A stretch of 34,654 bases of DNA. It comes from an uncultured Chthoniobacterales bacterium (lineage in GTDB: Bacteria; Verrucomicrobiota; Verrucomicrobiia; Chthoniobacterales; UBA10450). The notes beneath the pieces were generated by a model that was not told the origin of the DNA, did not search any database, and saw nothing but the letters and a program-made list of their open reading frames with translations. This document shows positions 17,301-24,271 of the stretch, in pieces; the first letter of the stretch is position 1, and the number at the start of each line of letters is the position of its first letter. The DNA lies in contig CADCTA010000064.1 of NCBI GenBank assembly GCA_902805675.1, forward strand, positions 1-34,654, in the 5' to 3' direction. Both the position numbers and the translations under genes were made by a program.

Positions 17301-17830
17301 GCCTCGCGCCGCAGAACGCGAATGAGTCGGCCATCATTCGGAACCTTGATCCGGGCCGCTACACAGCGGTGCTATTCGGCAAAGGCGACACGAGCGGCAT
17401 CGGGCTCGTCGAGTCGTTCGATCTGGGCGCTTCCGGCGATCCGCGGCTCGCGAACATCGCGACACGTGGGTTCGTCGAGACGGGCGACAACGTGCTGATC
17501 GGCGGCTTCATCATCGGCGGCGGCGGCGCCCCCGGAAGCTCAACCATCGTGGCGCGCGTGATCGGCCCATCGCTCAGCAACTCGGGCGTGCCGGACGCAT
17601 TGCAGGATCCGACGGTGGAGCTGTTCGATGCGAACGGCGCCTCGATCGCGTTCAACGACAACTGGAAGCAATCGCAGCAAGCTGAGCTCCAGCAGGCGCA
17701 ACTCGCGCCGAGCGACGACCGCGAGGCGGCGCTTCTGCGGTCGCTGCCGAACGGCGCGTATACCGCCATCGCTCGCGGTGTGAACGGCACGACGGGCACC
17801 GCGTTGGTAGAGCTCTACAACGTGCTGTAA
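14336..17830 (+). CDS. Secreted BNR/sortilin-like beta-propeller protein with two C-terminal modules
   Basis: 1164 residues. ATG 14336 begins a clear signal peptide (MRMPILLTRAAALLLALPYV, then ASAES); the upstream TTG at 14303 is unlikely. Residues about 130-900 hold many BNR/Asp-box-type repeats, for example YRTLDGGATW, STNGGESF, TRDGGANF, WRSDDAGANF and NSTDGGATW, with intervening HPTNPNIAYVG-like strands. This fits the Vps10/sortilin-like or photosystem-stability-factor-like propeller fold, often annotated as exo-alpha-sialidase or glycosyl hydrolase. I see no sialidase catalytic set, so an enzyme call is not justified. Two copies of the ~120-residue module end the protein (about 17051-17431 and 17447-17827; STRARVSTGDRVLIGGFII and TRGFVETGDNVLIGGFIIGG). 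Surface display or secretion is likely. A strong hairpin follows the stop. Confidence 0.85.
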   Translation: MRMPILLTRAAALLLALPYVASAESPAGEFTTLVKRDWGDAVIRVNLEQAAPVSFALESGEVSGLNHFAREHADFRVKGRKKSVLRGPEDGVSTVTGQAPKLLPRSVPALAPEDADRGAAATGTGPAWIPIGPAPIPNGQTSPADENGISLTQSPVSGRTGAIKVHPTNPNIAYVGTAQAGLYRTLDGGATWTPLLDNAATLAVGSVAFDPSDPSRVLVGTGEGVFSGDSYPGVGVYLITGADTANPVLNGPYNLGADGKDVLSGRCVKGLAVDPTGNTVFVGTVTGVQGKTGVIPAGAPIRGLYRSTNFKSGSPTWEKLAVMGELVPADYRISAVVVEPGNGNNLIVGLADPAGGAPQGLYRSTNALSATPTFTKVLNTADGSFGPIRLAINKNPASGAVTVVAATGNENGDGENQGKIFVSTNGGESFTEKPNGRGFAGPQGFYNLGVDVHPTDGNIFYVVGTVGRLDKAGQVDEGDNGTFIFTRDGGANFGASTRTLHVDSHAVAVSPSNPNVVYTGNDGGIWRSDDAGANFTNLNTATFSATQFVSLAVHPTDRNFTIGGTQDNGTEFRQPDGTWRRADFGDGGSSAIDQNAKDTEKVTMYHTYFNAMAALVGFARVLEADCATEGQWAFRGGAVGVVPGALPVPIPVLQGVVCDGSLNPTANGLLITDSVNFYAPMELGPGNPNTVYFGTDRLYRSANRGETMVQVSEPLSPNNPPATGFAPVSAIAISPQNDNIRLVGTNNGGVFATNTGAGLLPVRNPMMPTTPVERTIIDPTDAKIAYVTFGGSGVAAGAHVWKTTNFNAALPTFTPSGNGIPDVPVNGFAVDPQNNQHLYAGTDRGVYNSTDGGATWALYGTGLPNVAVWDIEIQNPARLLRIATHGRGMWEIPLVLSPPAPPMNRLQNLSTRARVSTGDRVLIGGFIITGTSQKRVIIRGIGPSSTANGVPADQTLQDPVLELRNGEGVLITTNDNWRDSQEAEIQQSGLAPQNANESAIIRNLDPGRYTAVLFGKGDTSGIGLVESFDLGASGDPRLANIATRGFVETGDNVLIGGFIIGGGGAPGSSTIVARVIGPSLSNSGVPDALQDPTVELFDANGASIAFNDNWKQSQQAELQQAQLAPSDDREAALLRSLPNGAYTAIARGVNGTTGTALVELYNVL

Positions 17831-17859
17831 CCAGCGCCTCGAGCGGCGATTCACACGAG

Positions 17860-17899
17860 CGGCCGGCGCGCGCAGCCTTTTTGCGTGCGCCGGCCGTTT
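17860..17899 (+). terminator. Likely intrinsic terminator after the BNR protein gene
   Basis: A 15-bp stem pairs CGGCCGGCGCGCGCA (17860-17874) with TGCGTGCGCCGGCCG (17882-17896), with one G-T pair and a 7-base loop. Only three T follow, so it is a strong hairpin with a short U tract. It lies 29 bp after the stop and just before the aldehyde dehydrogenase gene. Confidence 0.65.
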
Positions 17900-17919
17900 C
17901 GTCGCGTTAAACAGCTTTC

Positions 17920-19467
17920 GTGGCGCGCAAGACTCCGAATTCAAAAGCCGTCATTCCCGTAGTGAGCGAGAAGTCGCCGAACGGTGGCCGCATTGCACTG
18001 CCCGTGGGGGAGCGGCGATTAAGCTTCGGCGAGAAATGGAGCTACGCGCCCGCGCCCGAGGCGCACGATTACATCCAGCTCAAGAAGCGCTACCAGCTCT
18101 TCATCAACGGCAAGTTTGTCGCGCCGCATTCGGGGAAATATTTCCCGTCCATCAACCCGGCGACCGAGGAGACGCTGGCTGAGATCGCGGAGGCCGACGC
18201 CTACGATGTCGACCAGGCGGTGAAAGCCGCGCGCGCTGCTTACAAGAATGTCTGGAGCAAAATGCCCGGACGTGAGCGCGGCAAGTATCTCTACCGAATC
18301 GCGCGGCTGATCCAGGAGAAGGCGCGCGAGCTCGCCGTCCTCGAAACGATGGACGGCGGCAAGACGATCAAAGAGAGCCGGGATGTAGACCTGCCGCTCG
18401 TCGCAGCGCATTTCTTCTATTACGCGGGCTGGGCGGACAAATTGCAGTATGCGTTCCCCGGTCGCACGCCGCGGCCGCTGGGCGTCGCAGCGCAGATCAT
18501 TCCGTGGAATTTCCCGCTCCTGATGGCGGCTTGGAAGCTGGCGCCGGCGCTCGCCTGCGGAAACACCTGCGTCCTCAAGCCCGCCGAGACGACCAGCATC
18601 ACCGCGATGCATCTCGCGGAAATTTTCCAGCAGGCGGAGTTGCCAGATGGTGTCGTGAACATCGTGACCGGCGCGCGAACCACCGGCCAGGCTCTCGTCG
18701 ACCACGAGGACATCAACAAGATCGCGTTCACCGGGTCCACGGCCGTCGGCAAGATGCTGACACAGGCCGTTGCCGGGACGAAGAAGAAGCTCACGCTCGA
18801 GCTCGGCGGCAAGGCAGCCAACATCGTCTTCGAAGACGCTCCGCTCGACCAGGCCGTGGAAGGCATCATCTCCGGGATCTTTTTCAACCAGGGCCACGTC
18901 TGCTGCGCCGGCTCGCGCCTGCTGGTGCAGGAAGGCGTGTTCCCGCAGGTCATCCGCAAGCTGCGCGATCGCATTGCCACGTTGCGCGTCGGCAATCCGC
19001 TCGACAAAAACACCGACATCGGCGCGATCAACTCGCGCATGCAGCTCGACAAAATTTGCGAGCTGGTCGACAGCGGCTTGCAACAAGGCGCCGAGCTGGT
19101 CCAGCCGAGGCTGAAGCTGCCGGAGAAAGGCTACTGGTATCCGCCGAGCTTCTTCACCGGCGTGACCGCGTCACATCGCATCGCGCAGGAGGAGATCTTC
19201 GGGCCCGTGCTCAGCGTGATGACGTTCCGCACGCCGGACGAAGCGATCGAGCGCGCGAACAACACGCTCTACGGCCTGAGCGCCGGCATCTGGACGGACA
19301 AAGGGAGCAAGATCTTCAAGATGGCGAGCAAACTGCGCGCGGGAGTTGTCTGGGCGAACACGTTTAACAAATTCGACCCGACGAGCCCGTTCGGCGGCTA
19401 CAAGGAAAGCGGCTTCGGCCGCGAAGGCGGACAGCACGGCCTGCTGCCGTATCTCGAGCTGAACTAA
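17920..19467 (+). CDS. NAD(P)-dependent aldehyde dehydrogenase
   Basis: 515 residues from a GTG start 23 bp after the terminator hairpin. It is a full-length ALDH-superfamily enzyme oxidising an aldehyde to its acid with NAD(P)+. Catalytic Cys328 (FNQGHVCCAGSR) and general base Glu294 (LELGGK) are 34 residues apart, as in mitochondrial ALDH2. The nucleotide-binding segment IIPWNFPLLMAAWKLAPALA, the oxyanion Asn in PWNF and the motif EEIFGPVLSVM are present. About 55 extra N-terminal residues precede the FINGKFV start of the fold. Substrate cannot be read from sequence. In several phyla ALDH genes of this type sit beside deoC and could remove the acetaldehyde it makes, but here a surface-protein gene and a DUF218 gene lie between. 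It converges tail to tail with the next gene, six bases apart. Confidence 0.93.
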   Translation: MARKTPNSKAVIPVVSEKSPNGGRIALPVGERRLSFGEKWSYAPAPEAHDYIQLKKRYQLFINGKFVAPHSGKYFPSINPATEETLAEIAEADAYDVDQAVKAARAAYKNVWSKMPGRERGKYLYRIARLIQEKARELAVLETMDGGKTIKESRDVDLPLVAAHFFYYAGWADKLQYAFPGRTPRPLGVAAQIIPWNFPLLMAAWKLAPALACGNTCVLKPAETTSITAMHLAEIFQQAELPDGVVNIVTGARTTGQALVDHEDINKIAFTGSTAVGKMLTQAVAGTKKKLTLELGGKAANIVFEDAPLDQAVEGIISGIFFNQGHVCCAGSRLLVQEGVFPQVIRKLRDRIATLRVGNPLDKNTDIGAINSRMQLDKICELVDSGLQQGAELVQPRLKLPEKGYWYPPSFFTGVTASHRIAQEEIFGPVLSVMTFRTPDEAIERANNTLYGLSAGIWTDKGSKIFKMASKLRAGVVWANTFNKFDPTSPFGGYKESGFGREGGQHGLLPYLELN

Positions 19468-19473
19468 GGGCCG

Positions 19474-20571
19474 CTAGAGACGCGCCTTCGCGTCGAAGTA
19501 GAGCAGCACGAACGCGATACCGATCAGCGGTGCCAGCAACGCATGCACCAGCGTGCTGAGCACGTAGGTCGCGATCGTGAGCGCGTCCGGCGCGGGTGAA
19601 TTTGCGAGCGCCTGCACAACCGCGCGCGCCTCATCGACGGTGGTCACGCCTTGCAGCCTCGCGACGAGGAATGGCAACTCGGCGGCCAGACTCAAGCCGA
19701 TCAGGAGCATCAACCAGAGAGCCGCGATCGCGGGTCCGCGGTAAAGAGGTCGCTCCCGGCGCGGCGCCTCCGGCCGGCTGCGCGCAAGCTCCTTGCTCTC
19801 TTTTAACGCATCGACGCCCTCCAGATTTCCGAGCGCAGCGGACTGCTGCCAGAACATGAAGTTCATAAACAAACGGCCGGCCATGAACACGAGGAAGCCA
19901 AGCGCAACCATTTGGATCAGCACCGAAACGGCCGACGCCGGCCCGCTGCCGATGAGCAGCATTGCGAGCAACGGCATCCCGATCCAAAACAGAATGCTGC
20001 TCCAGACCACAACGAAGAGCTTCGCGATCCGCGGCCACAATTGTCGTGCGCGGGTCAGCACCTGGGCCACGCCTACACGCCGGCCCGCCTCGAGTTCAGC
20101 CGTCGCAAACTGCACGCCGCCGATCAACAGCGGCCGCGCCAGGAGCATCAGCAGTAACATCGAGATGCCGATCGCGATCGCCGCCGGGGGTGCGCCAGAG
20201 AAGTCACCCTGATCCGACATCTTCACGAACGCGAAGCTCACCTTCATGAAGAAGGACGGAATCGCCACCAGAAGCGCGAGGACGAAGAACGGCACAAAAC
20301 CGCGCGCGTAGATGCCGATGGTATCAACCAGGATTTGCGGGAGCGTGCGGCTTCGGAACGAGCTCGGCGTCTCATCGGCCGGCGCCGCGTCGGCCTGCAC
20401 GTCCGGAAAGACGAGCGCGTGATCGCCTGCACGCGTCCATTCACGGTCTCCCACTCTCCGCAGCTCGTTCTCTGCAATCAGCCGCCCGTCCGCCTTCCAC
20501 TCGCGCAGTGTTTGGGCGTTCACGGGTCCGTATTCCTGGCCTCCCACCCGCACATACCATCTCTCCGACAT
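19474..20571 (-). CDS. GYF_2 (DUF4339) domain multi-pass membrane protein
   Basis: 365 residues. ATG 20571 is chosen because the conserved domain starts at once (MSERWYVRVGGQEYGPV); the frame runs 31 codons further up without conservation. Residues about 3-50 are a GYF_2/DUF4339 domain (WYVR...GPVNAQTLREWKADGRL, then WTRAGDH). After a linker, about 80-365 hold roughly five to six hydrophobic membrane segments (for example FVPFFVLALLVAIPSFFMKV and IAALWLMLLIGLSLAAELPF). GYF_2 domains are thought to bind proline-rich peptides, and these proteins are frequent in Verrucomicrobiota and Planctomycetota with unknown function. It lies divergent from the exonuclease gene, sharing a 134-bp gap. Confidence 0.8.
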   Translation of the reverse strand: MSERWYVRVGGQEYGPVNAQTLREWKADGRLIAENELRRVGDREWTRAGDHALVFPDVQADAAPADETPSSFRSRTLPQILVDTIGIYARGFVPFFVLALLVAIPSFFMKVSFAFVKMSDQGDFSGAPPAAIAIGISMLLLMLLARPLLIGGVQFATAELEAGRRVGVAQVLTRARQLWPRIAKLFVVVWSSILFWIGMPLLAMLLIGSGPASAVSVLIQMVALGFLVFMAGRLFMNFMFWQQSAALGNLEGVDALKESKELARSRPEAPRRERPLYRGPAIAALWLMLLIGLSLAAELPFLVARLQGVTTVDEARAVVQALANSPAPDALTIATYVLSTLVHALLAPLIGIAFVLLYFDAKARL

Positions 20572-20705
20572 CGCGGATGTATAAGCGTCTGTGGGAGATT
20601 GTCGCCCGCGAATCTCGCGCATCTCGCGATAACGGAAGCGATCTGCGCGATTCGCGGCCGACAAAAACCGAATGAACCGCGCCCGTGCTGCGGTACTGTG
20701 GCCGC

Positions 20706-21620
20706 GTGAAGCTGCTGCTGATCGATGGACATTACTACGTTTACCGGTCGTTCTTCGCTCTCCCGGCGCTAAACAACTCCCGGGGTGAGCCGACCAACGC
20801 CATCCTCGGTTTCACCAAGACCGTCCGCCGGATGTTGAAAGATCTGCAGCCGGAGATGGGCGCGGTTTTTTGGGACGAAGGGCTGCCGCAGAAACGCGTC
20901 GAGTTGCAGCCGGCCTACAAGGAGACGCGCAAAGAGATGCCGTTGCCGATGGTTCCGCAGCTGCATTTCATCCGCGAGCAGCTCACGGGCTTGATGGGTT
21001 TCAAGAACATCTCATTGCCGAACACCGAGGCCGACGACCTGATGGGCTGCTATGCGATCGCAGCGCGCCGCGCGGGACACGAGGTCATCCTGGCGACGAA
21101 CGACAAGGACCTCTTCCAGCTGGTGAACGAGCAGGTGAAAGTCTACACGACCGCGAAAGCGGACCTGGCGACGCCTAAGGACACGTATGCGCTGCTCGGC
21201 GAGGAGGAAGTGATCGCTAAATGGGACGTCCCACCGCCGATGATCGGCGATGTGCTGGCGATCGCCGGCGACTCGATCGACAACATCCCCGGGGTTGGGA
21301 TCGGCCGGAAAGCTGCCGCGGCACTCCTGAAGGAACACGGCGGCCTCGAGGCGCTGCTCAACAACATCGACAAGGTGAAGAGCGTCCGCAGCCGCGAAAA
21401 GCTGGCAGCCGCGCGTGAGCAGATCGTGCAGAATCGCAAGATGGTTGCGCTCGATTGCGACACGCCGCTGCCCATTCCGCTTGATGAACTGCGACTTCGG
21501 CCCGACTACCCGGCTCTCCTCCGCGCTTGCGAAGAGTGGGAGCTCAAGTCGGTGCTGAAAGAGGTGCACGAAGAGGCAGCGAAAGCCGGCGTCGCCACGC
21601 AATCCGAGTTGATGCTGTAG
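20706..21620 (+). CDS. Stand-alone 5'-3' exonuclease (DNA polymerase I N-domain type)
   Basis: 304 residues from GTG 20706, which begins the conserved strand MKLLLIDGHYYVYRSF; a GTG at 20685 would add seven residues. The structure-specific nuclease acidic residues are visible: Asp7, Glu108/Asp110/Asp111 (NTEADDLMG), Asp133/Asp135 (TNDKDLF) and Asp189/Asp192 (AGDSIDNIPGVG). The last motif leads into the helix-hairpin-helix GVGIGRKAAAALL. This is the FEN/PolI 5'-nuclease domain, which removes RNA primers and 5' flaps in replication and repair. The gene stops where the nuclease domain ends. No polymerase or 3'-5' exonuclease domain follows; the next 465 bp lack a gene. It is either a Xni/ExoIX-like separate nuclease or a split PolA. 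A full polA elsewhere in the genome cannot be judged from here. Confidence 0.92.
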   Translation: MKLLLIDGHYYVYRSFFALPALNNSRGEPTNAILGFTKTVRRMLKDLQPEMGAVFWDEGLPQKRVELQPAYKETRKEMPLPMVPQLHFIREQLTGLMGFKNISLPNTEADDLMGCYAIAARRAGHEVILATNDKDLFQLVNEQVKVYTTAKADLATPKDTYALLGEEEVIAKWDVPPPMIGDVLAIAGDSIDNIPGVGIGRKAAAALLKEHGGLEALLNNIDKVKSVRSREKLAAAREQIVQNRKMVALDCDTPLPIPLDELRLRPDYPALLRACEEWELKSVLKEVHEEAAKAGVATQSELML

Positions 21621-21669
21621 CTGACCAATCCGGCGGAGCCGACGAGCCACAAAAGTGATGCAATTACTC

Positions 21670-21800
21670 GCGCGGTCATCCTGAGGCTGCGAAGACGCCG
21701 AAGGACCTCGCGCGGGGTAGTTGGCGATGCAGACAATTCGTCTACGCGAGGCGCGTTGCGCGAGAGCCTTCGGCGTCTTTGCGGCTCAGGATGACCGCGC
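21670..21800. repeat. Long inverted repeat (hairpin element)
   Basis: The left arm runs from GCGCGGTCATCCTGAGGC at 21670 through GAAGACGCCGAAGG. The right arm, CCTTCGGCGTCTTT through GGCTCAGGATGACCGCGC ending at 21800, is its reverse complement over about 34 bases with a few mismatches and one indel. The inner part (CTCGCGCGGGG and GCGAGGCGCG) can extend the pairing. No ORF with recognisable content lies inside. It follows the exonuclease gene by about 50 bp and could end its transcript. A decayed relative lies at 12202-12337. Confidence 0.85.
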
Positions 21801-22085
21801 AAGTGGACGACATCGAATGTGAATAGTTGTGAATAACTACAGCTTCCACCGGTGATCCGCAGACGGCTGAAACGTTTTTAAAGATTTTAGAAAAAAGTTC
21901 GAACAACCATTTCGCAGCAATGTCTCACTATACAGGTTAAGGCGATTCGGGCGGCGGCACGTTTCTCGTATCTTGTTGTTTCTCCTAGCGTGCGCTGCCC
22001 GGATCTTTTTTGTACCGGCATCGCGCGCCGTAAATCAGTCGTTGCAAGCTCCTTGCCCCTCTGATCTCGTGCTGCCTCGCACAGC
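21801..22085 (+). promoter_or_regulatory. AT-rich gene-free region with two DnaA-box-like 9-mers
   Basis: No gene is seen in 21621-22085; the left part holds the hairpin element, and this is the rest. TGTGAATAG (21818-21826) and TGTGAATAA (21828-21836) lie 10 bp apart in the same direction. The second is an exact match to the reverse complement of the DnaA consensus TTATNCACA, and the first has one mismatch. TAGTT...AACTA around the second copy also makes a short dyad. An AT-rich tract (21870-21898, AACGTTTTTAAAGATTTTAG and on) follows about 34 bp later. It may be a DnaA-binding or other operator site controlling guaD-nadC-birA, or less likely part of an origin. No dnaA, dnaN or gidA is in the window. 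Confidence 0.35.
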
Positions 22086-23423
22086 ATGGAGGACCTCTAC
22101 GGAATCCGCGGCTTTATCATCGACGCGCCGGGATTCGGCTCGCTCCGCGCCTACCGTAATGGCGCCCTGATCATCGAGCGGGGCCGCATTGCAGCGATCG
22201 GCGAGTACGACGACGTCCGGCGCTCTGAGCGCGGCCCGAAAACCCGCTGGATCGATCATGGGCCGCACGCCGCAGTGTTCCCCGGGCTGATCGATTGCCA
22301 CACGCATCTCCCGCAATATTCCGTCGTCGCGCGTGGGCAGAACCAACTGCTGCCGTGGCTGCGCGAAAGCATCTTCCCGATCGAACGCGAGTTCACCGGG
22401 CCGAAAGCGCGCGAGGAGGCGCCGAAGTTCTTCCAGGAGCTCGCGCGAAACGGAACGACGACCGCGATGATCTACGCCGCCATCTACGAGGATAGCTGCC
22501 ACGTCGGGTTCGAAGCGGCGGAGCGGAGCGGACTGCGAGTCATTCTCGGCAAGATGATGATGGACCTTGGCTCCTACGGCACACTGCAGCCGAAGAAAGT
22601 CCTGTCGGTTTCCCTCGCCGAAAGCGAACGGCTTTGCGCCCGCTGGCATGGCAAGGCGGAAGGTCGGCTCGATTACGCGTTCAGCCCCCGTTTCGCAGTC
22701 ACATGCTCGGAGAAGTTGATGCGTGGCGCGGCTGAGCTCGCGCGGAAGCACGGCGCGTATCTGCAGACGCACCTCGCCGAAAATCGCGAAGAACTCGAGA
22801 AGGTGCACAACCTCTACATGTCGGCGCAAGATTACACGGACGTGTACGACAAGGCGGGGCTGCTCACGCCAAAGACAATGCTTGGGCATTGCATCCACCT
22901 GGGCACGCGAGAGGTCGAGACACTGGCCGCGCGGCGAGCGAGCGTCGCCCATTGCCCGACGTCGAATCTATTCCTCGGCAGCGGCTTGATGCGGCTGAAC
23001 GATCTCCAACGAGCCGGCATCCCGGTAGGCCTCGGATCGGACGTCGCAGCCGGCCCTGAACTAAACATGTGGCAGGTGATGCGCGCCGCGATCGACGTGC
23101 AACGCGCCCGCACCTTTCACGATGCAAGCGTGCCACCGTTGCGCGTGTCCGAAGCGTTCTATCTTGCGACCGCGGGAGGTGCACGCGCGCTTGGAAAGGC
23201 CGGCGCGATCGGCACTCTGGAGGTGGGAAAAGAAGCAGACGTGACCGTGATCGATATGAAGGCTGTGCGACCGTACGCGGACACCGGCCGGCGCGTGAAC
23301 GAGATGTCGAAAGAAGACGTCCTGGCGCTTTGCGTCTACCGCGCCGGGCCGCACGCCACACTCGAGACTTACGTTCGCGGCAAATCAGTTTACCGGCACC
23401 CGCAACTTGCCTCGCAGCCATGA
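22086..23423 (+). CDS. guaD: Guanine deaminase
   Basis: 445 residues from ATG 22086. It is an amidohydrolase-fold enzyme hydrolysing guanine to xanthine and ammonia in purine salvage or catabolism. The zinc-site residues are in place: His72 and His74 (PGLIDCHTHLPQYS), His229 (QTHLAEN), His268 (MLGHCIHL) and Asp319 (GLGSDVAAG). PGLIDCHTHLPQ is the guanine-deaminase version of the first motif (compare PGFxDxHxHxPQ). The family usual length is about 440-455. The C-terminal strand LEVGKEADVTVIDMKAVRP closes the composite beta-sandwich. Its stop overlaps the nadC start (ATGA), so translation is probably coupled. It is the first gene of a three-gene plus-strand unit behind a long AT-rich upstream region. 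Confidence 0.92.
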   Translation: MEDLYGIRGFIIDAPGFGSLRAYRNGALIIERGRIAAIGEYDDVRRSERGPKTRWIDHGPHAAVFPGLIDCHTHLPQYSVVARGQNQLLPWLRESIFPIEREFTGPKAREEAPKFFQELARNGTTTAMIYAAIYEDSCHVGFEAAERSGLRVILGKMMMDLGSYGTLQPKKVLSVSLAESERLCARWHGKAEGRLDYAFSPRFAVTCSEKLMRGAAELARKHGAYLQTHLAENREELEKVHNLYMSAQDYTDVYDKAGLLTPKTMLGHCIHLGTREVETLAARRASVAHCPTSNLFLGSGLMRLNDLQRAGIPVGLGSDVAAGPELNMWQVMRAAIDVQRARTFHDASVPPLRVSEAFYLATAGGARALGKAGAIGTLEVGKEADVTVIDMKAVRPYADTGRRVNEMSKEDVLALCVYRAGPHATLETYVRGKSVYRHPQLASQP

Positions 23424-24271
23424 ACGATCACTCCGCTGACCCAATAGGCATCGCGCTCGCCGAGGACATCGGCACAGGTGATATCACCAGCGAAGCGTTC
23501 ATCTCGGCGGACCTGAACGCGCTCGGCCGGATTGTGGCGCGCGATCGCGCCGTCGTCGCAGGAGCGGAAACGGCGGCGGAGGTTTTCCGTCGCGTCGATG
23601 CGCGACTGCACGTCGAGATTGTGCACGGCGATGGCACCTCGCTCAGCGGAGGAGAGACGATTCTCGAGATCCGCGGAGCTGCGCGTTCCATCCTCACCGC
23701 GGAACGCGTCGCTCTAAATTTCCTGCAACGGCTCAGCGGCATCGCGACGCTCACCCGGCAGTTCGTCGATGGCGCAGGCAAAGCAAAGGCGCAGATTCTC
23801 GATACCCGAAAGACAACGCCAGGTTTGCGCTCCCTGGAGAAAGCAGCGGTGGTGGCGGGCGGCGGTGCGAATCACCGCTTCGGCCTCTACGACATGGTCC
23901 TCATAAAGGACAATCACCTCGTGGCGGCGCCGGGCTTCTCCGGACTGACGGCCGCGATCGGGCGAGTGCGGAGTGCGCATCCGGACATTCGCGTCGAGGT
24001 CGAAGCCGATCGGCTCGAGCAGGTCCGCACATTCCTCGAGATCGATGGGATCGACGTGATCCTTCTCGACAACATGAACCCCGCGGAGATGCGCGAGGCG
24101 GTGGCGCTCGGCAGGAAGAAAGGCGTGAAGTTTGAAGCGAGCGGCGGCGTCACGCTCAAGAACATCCGGCAGATCGCTGCCACCGGAGTCGATTACGTCT
24201 CGGTCGGCGCGTTGACGCATTCCGCGCCGGCGGTCGACTTGTCGCTCGAACTGACGCATGTCGCCAGCTGA
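23420..24271 (+). CDS. nadC: Nicotinate-nucleotide pyrophosphorylase (carboxylating)
   Basis: 283 residues, the usual length for quinolinate phosphoribosyltransferase. It converts quinolinate and PRPP to nicotinate mononucleotide, CO2 and pyrophosphate, the entry point to NAD from de novo synthesis. Typical motifs are ALAEDIGTGDITSEAF near the N-terminus, NFLQRLSGIAT, ILDTRKTTPGLR, GGGANHRFGLYDMVLIKDNH, VEVEADRLEQ, ILLDNM and EASGGVTLKNI. The ATG overlaps the guaD stop in ATGA, and the end overlaps birA by 14 bases. These overlaps fix the start and point to coupled translation. nadA and nadB are not in the window. Confidence 0.97.
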   Translation: MNDHSADPIGIALAEDIGTGDITSEAFISADLNALGRIVARDRAVVAGAETAAEVFRRVDARLHVEIVHGDGTSLSGGETILEIRGAARSILTAERVALNFLQRLSGIATLTRQFVDGAGKAKAQILDTRKTTPGLRSLEKAAVVAGGGANHRFGLYDMVLIKDNHLVAAPGFSGLTAAIGRVRSAHPDIRVEVEADRLEQVRTFLEIDGIDVILLDNMNPAEMREAVALGRKKGVKFEASGGVTLKNIRQIAATGVDYVSVGALTHSAPAVDLSLELTHVAS

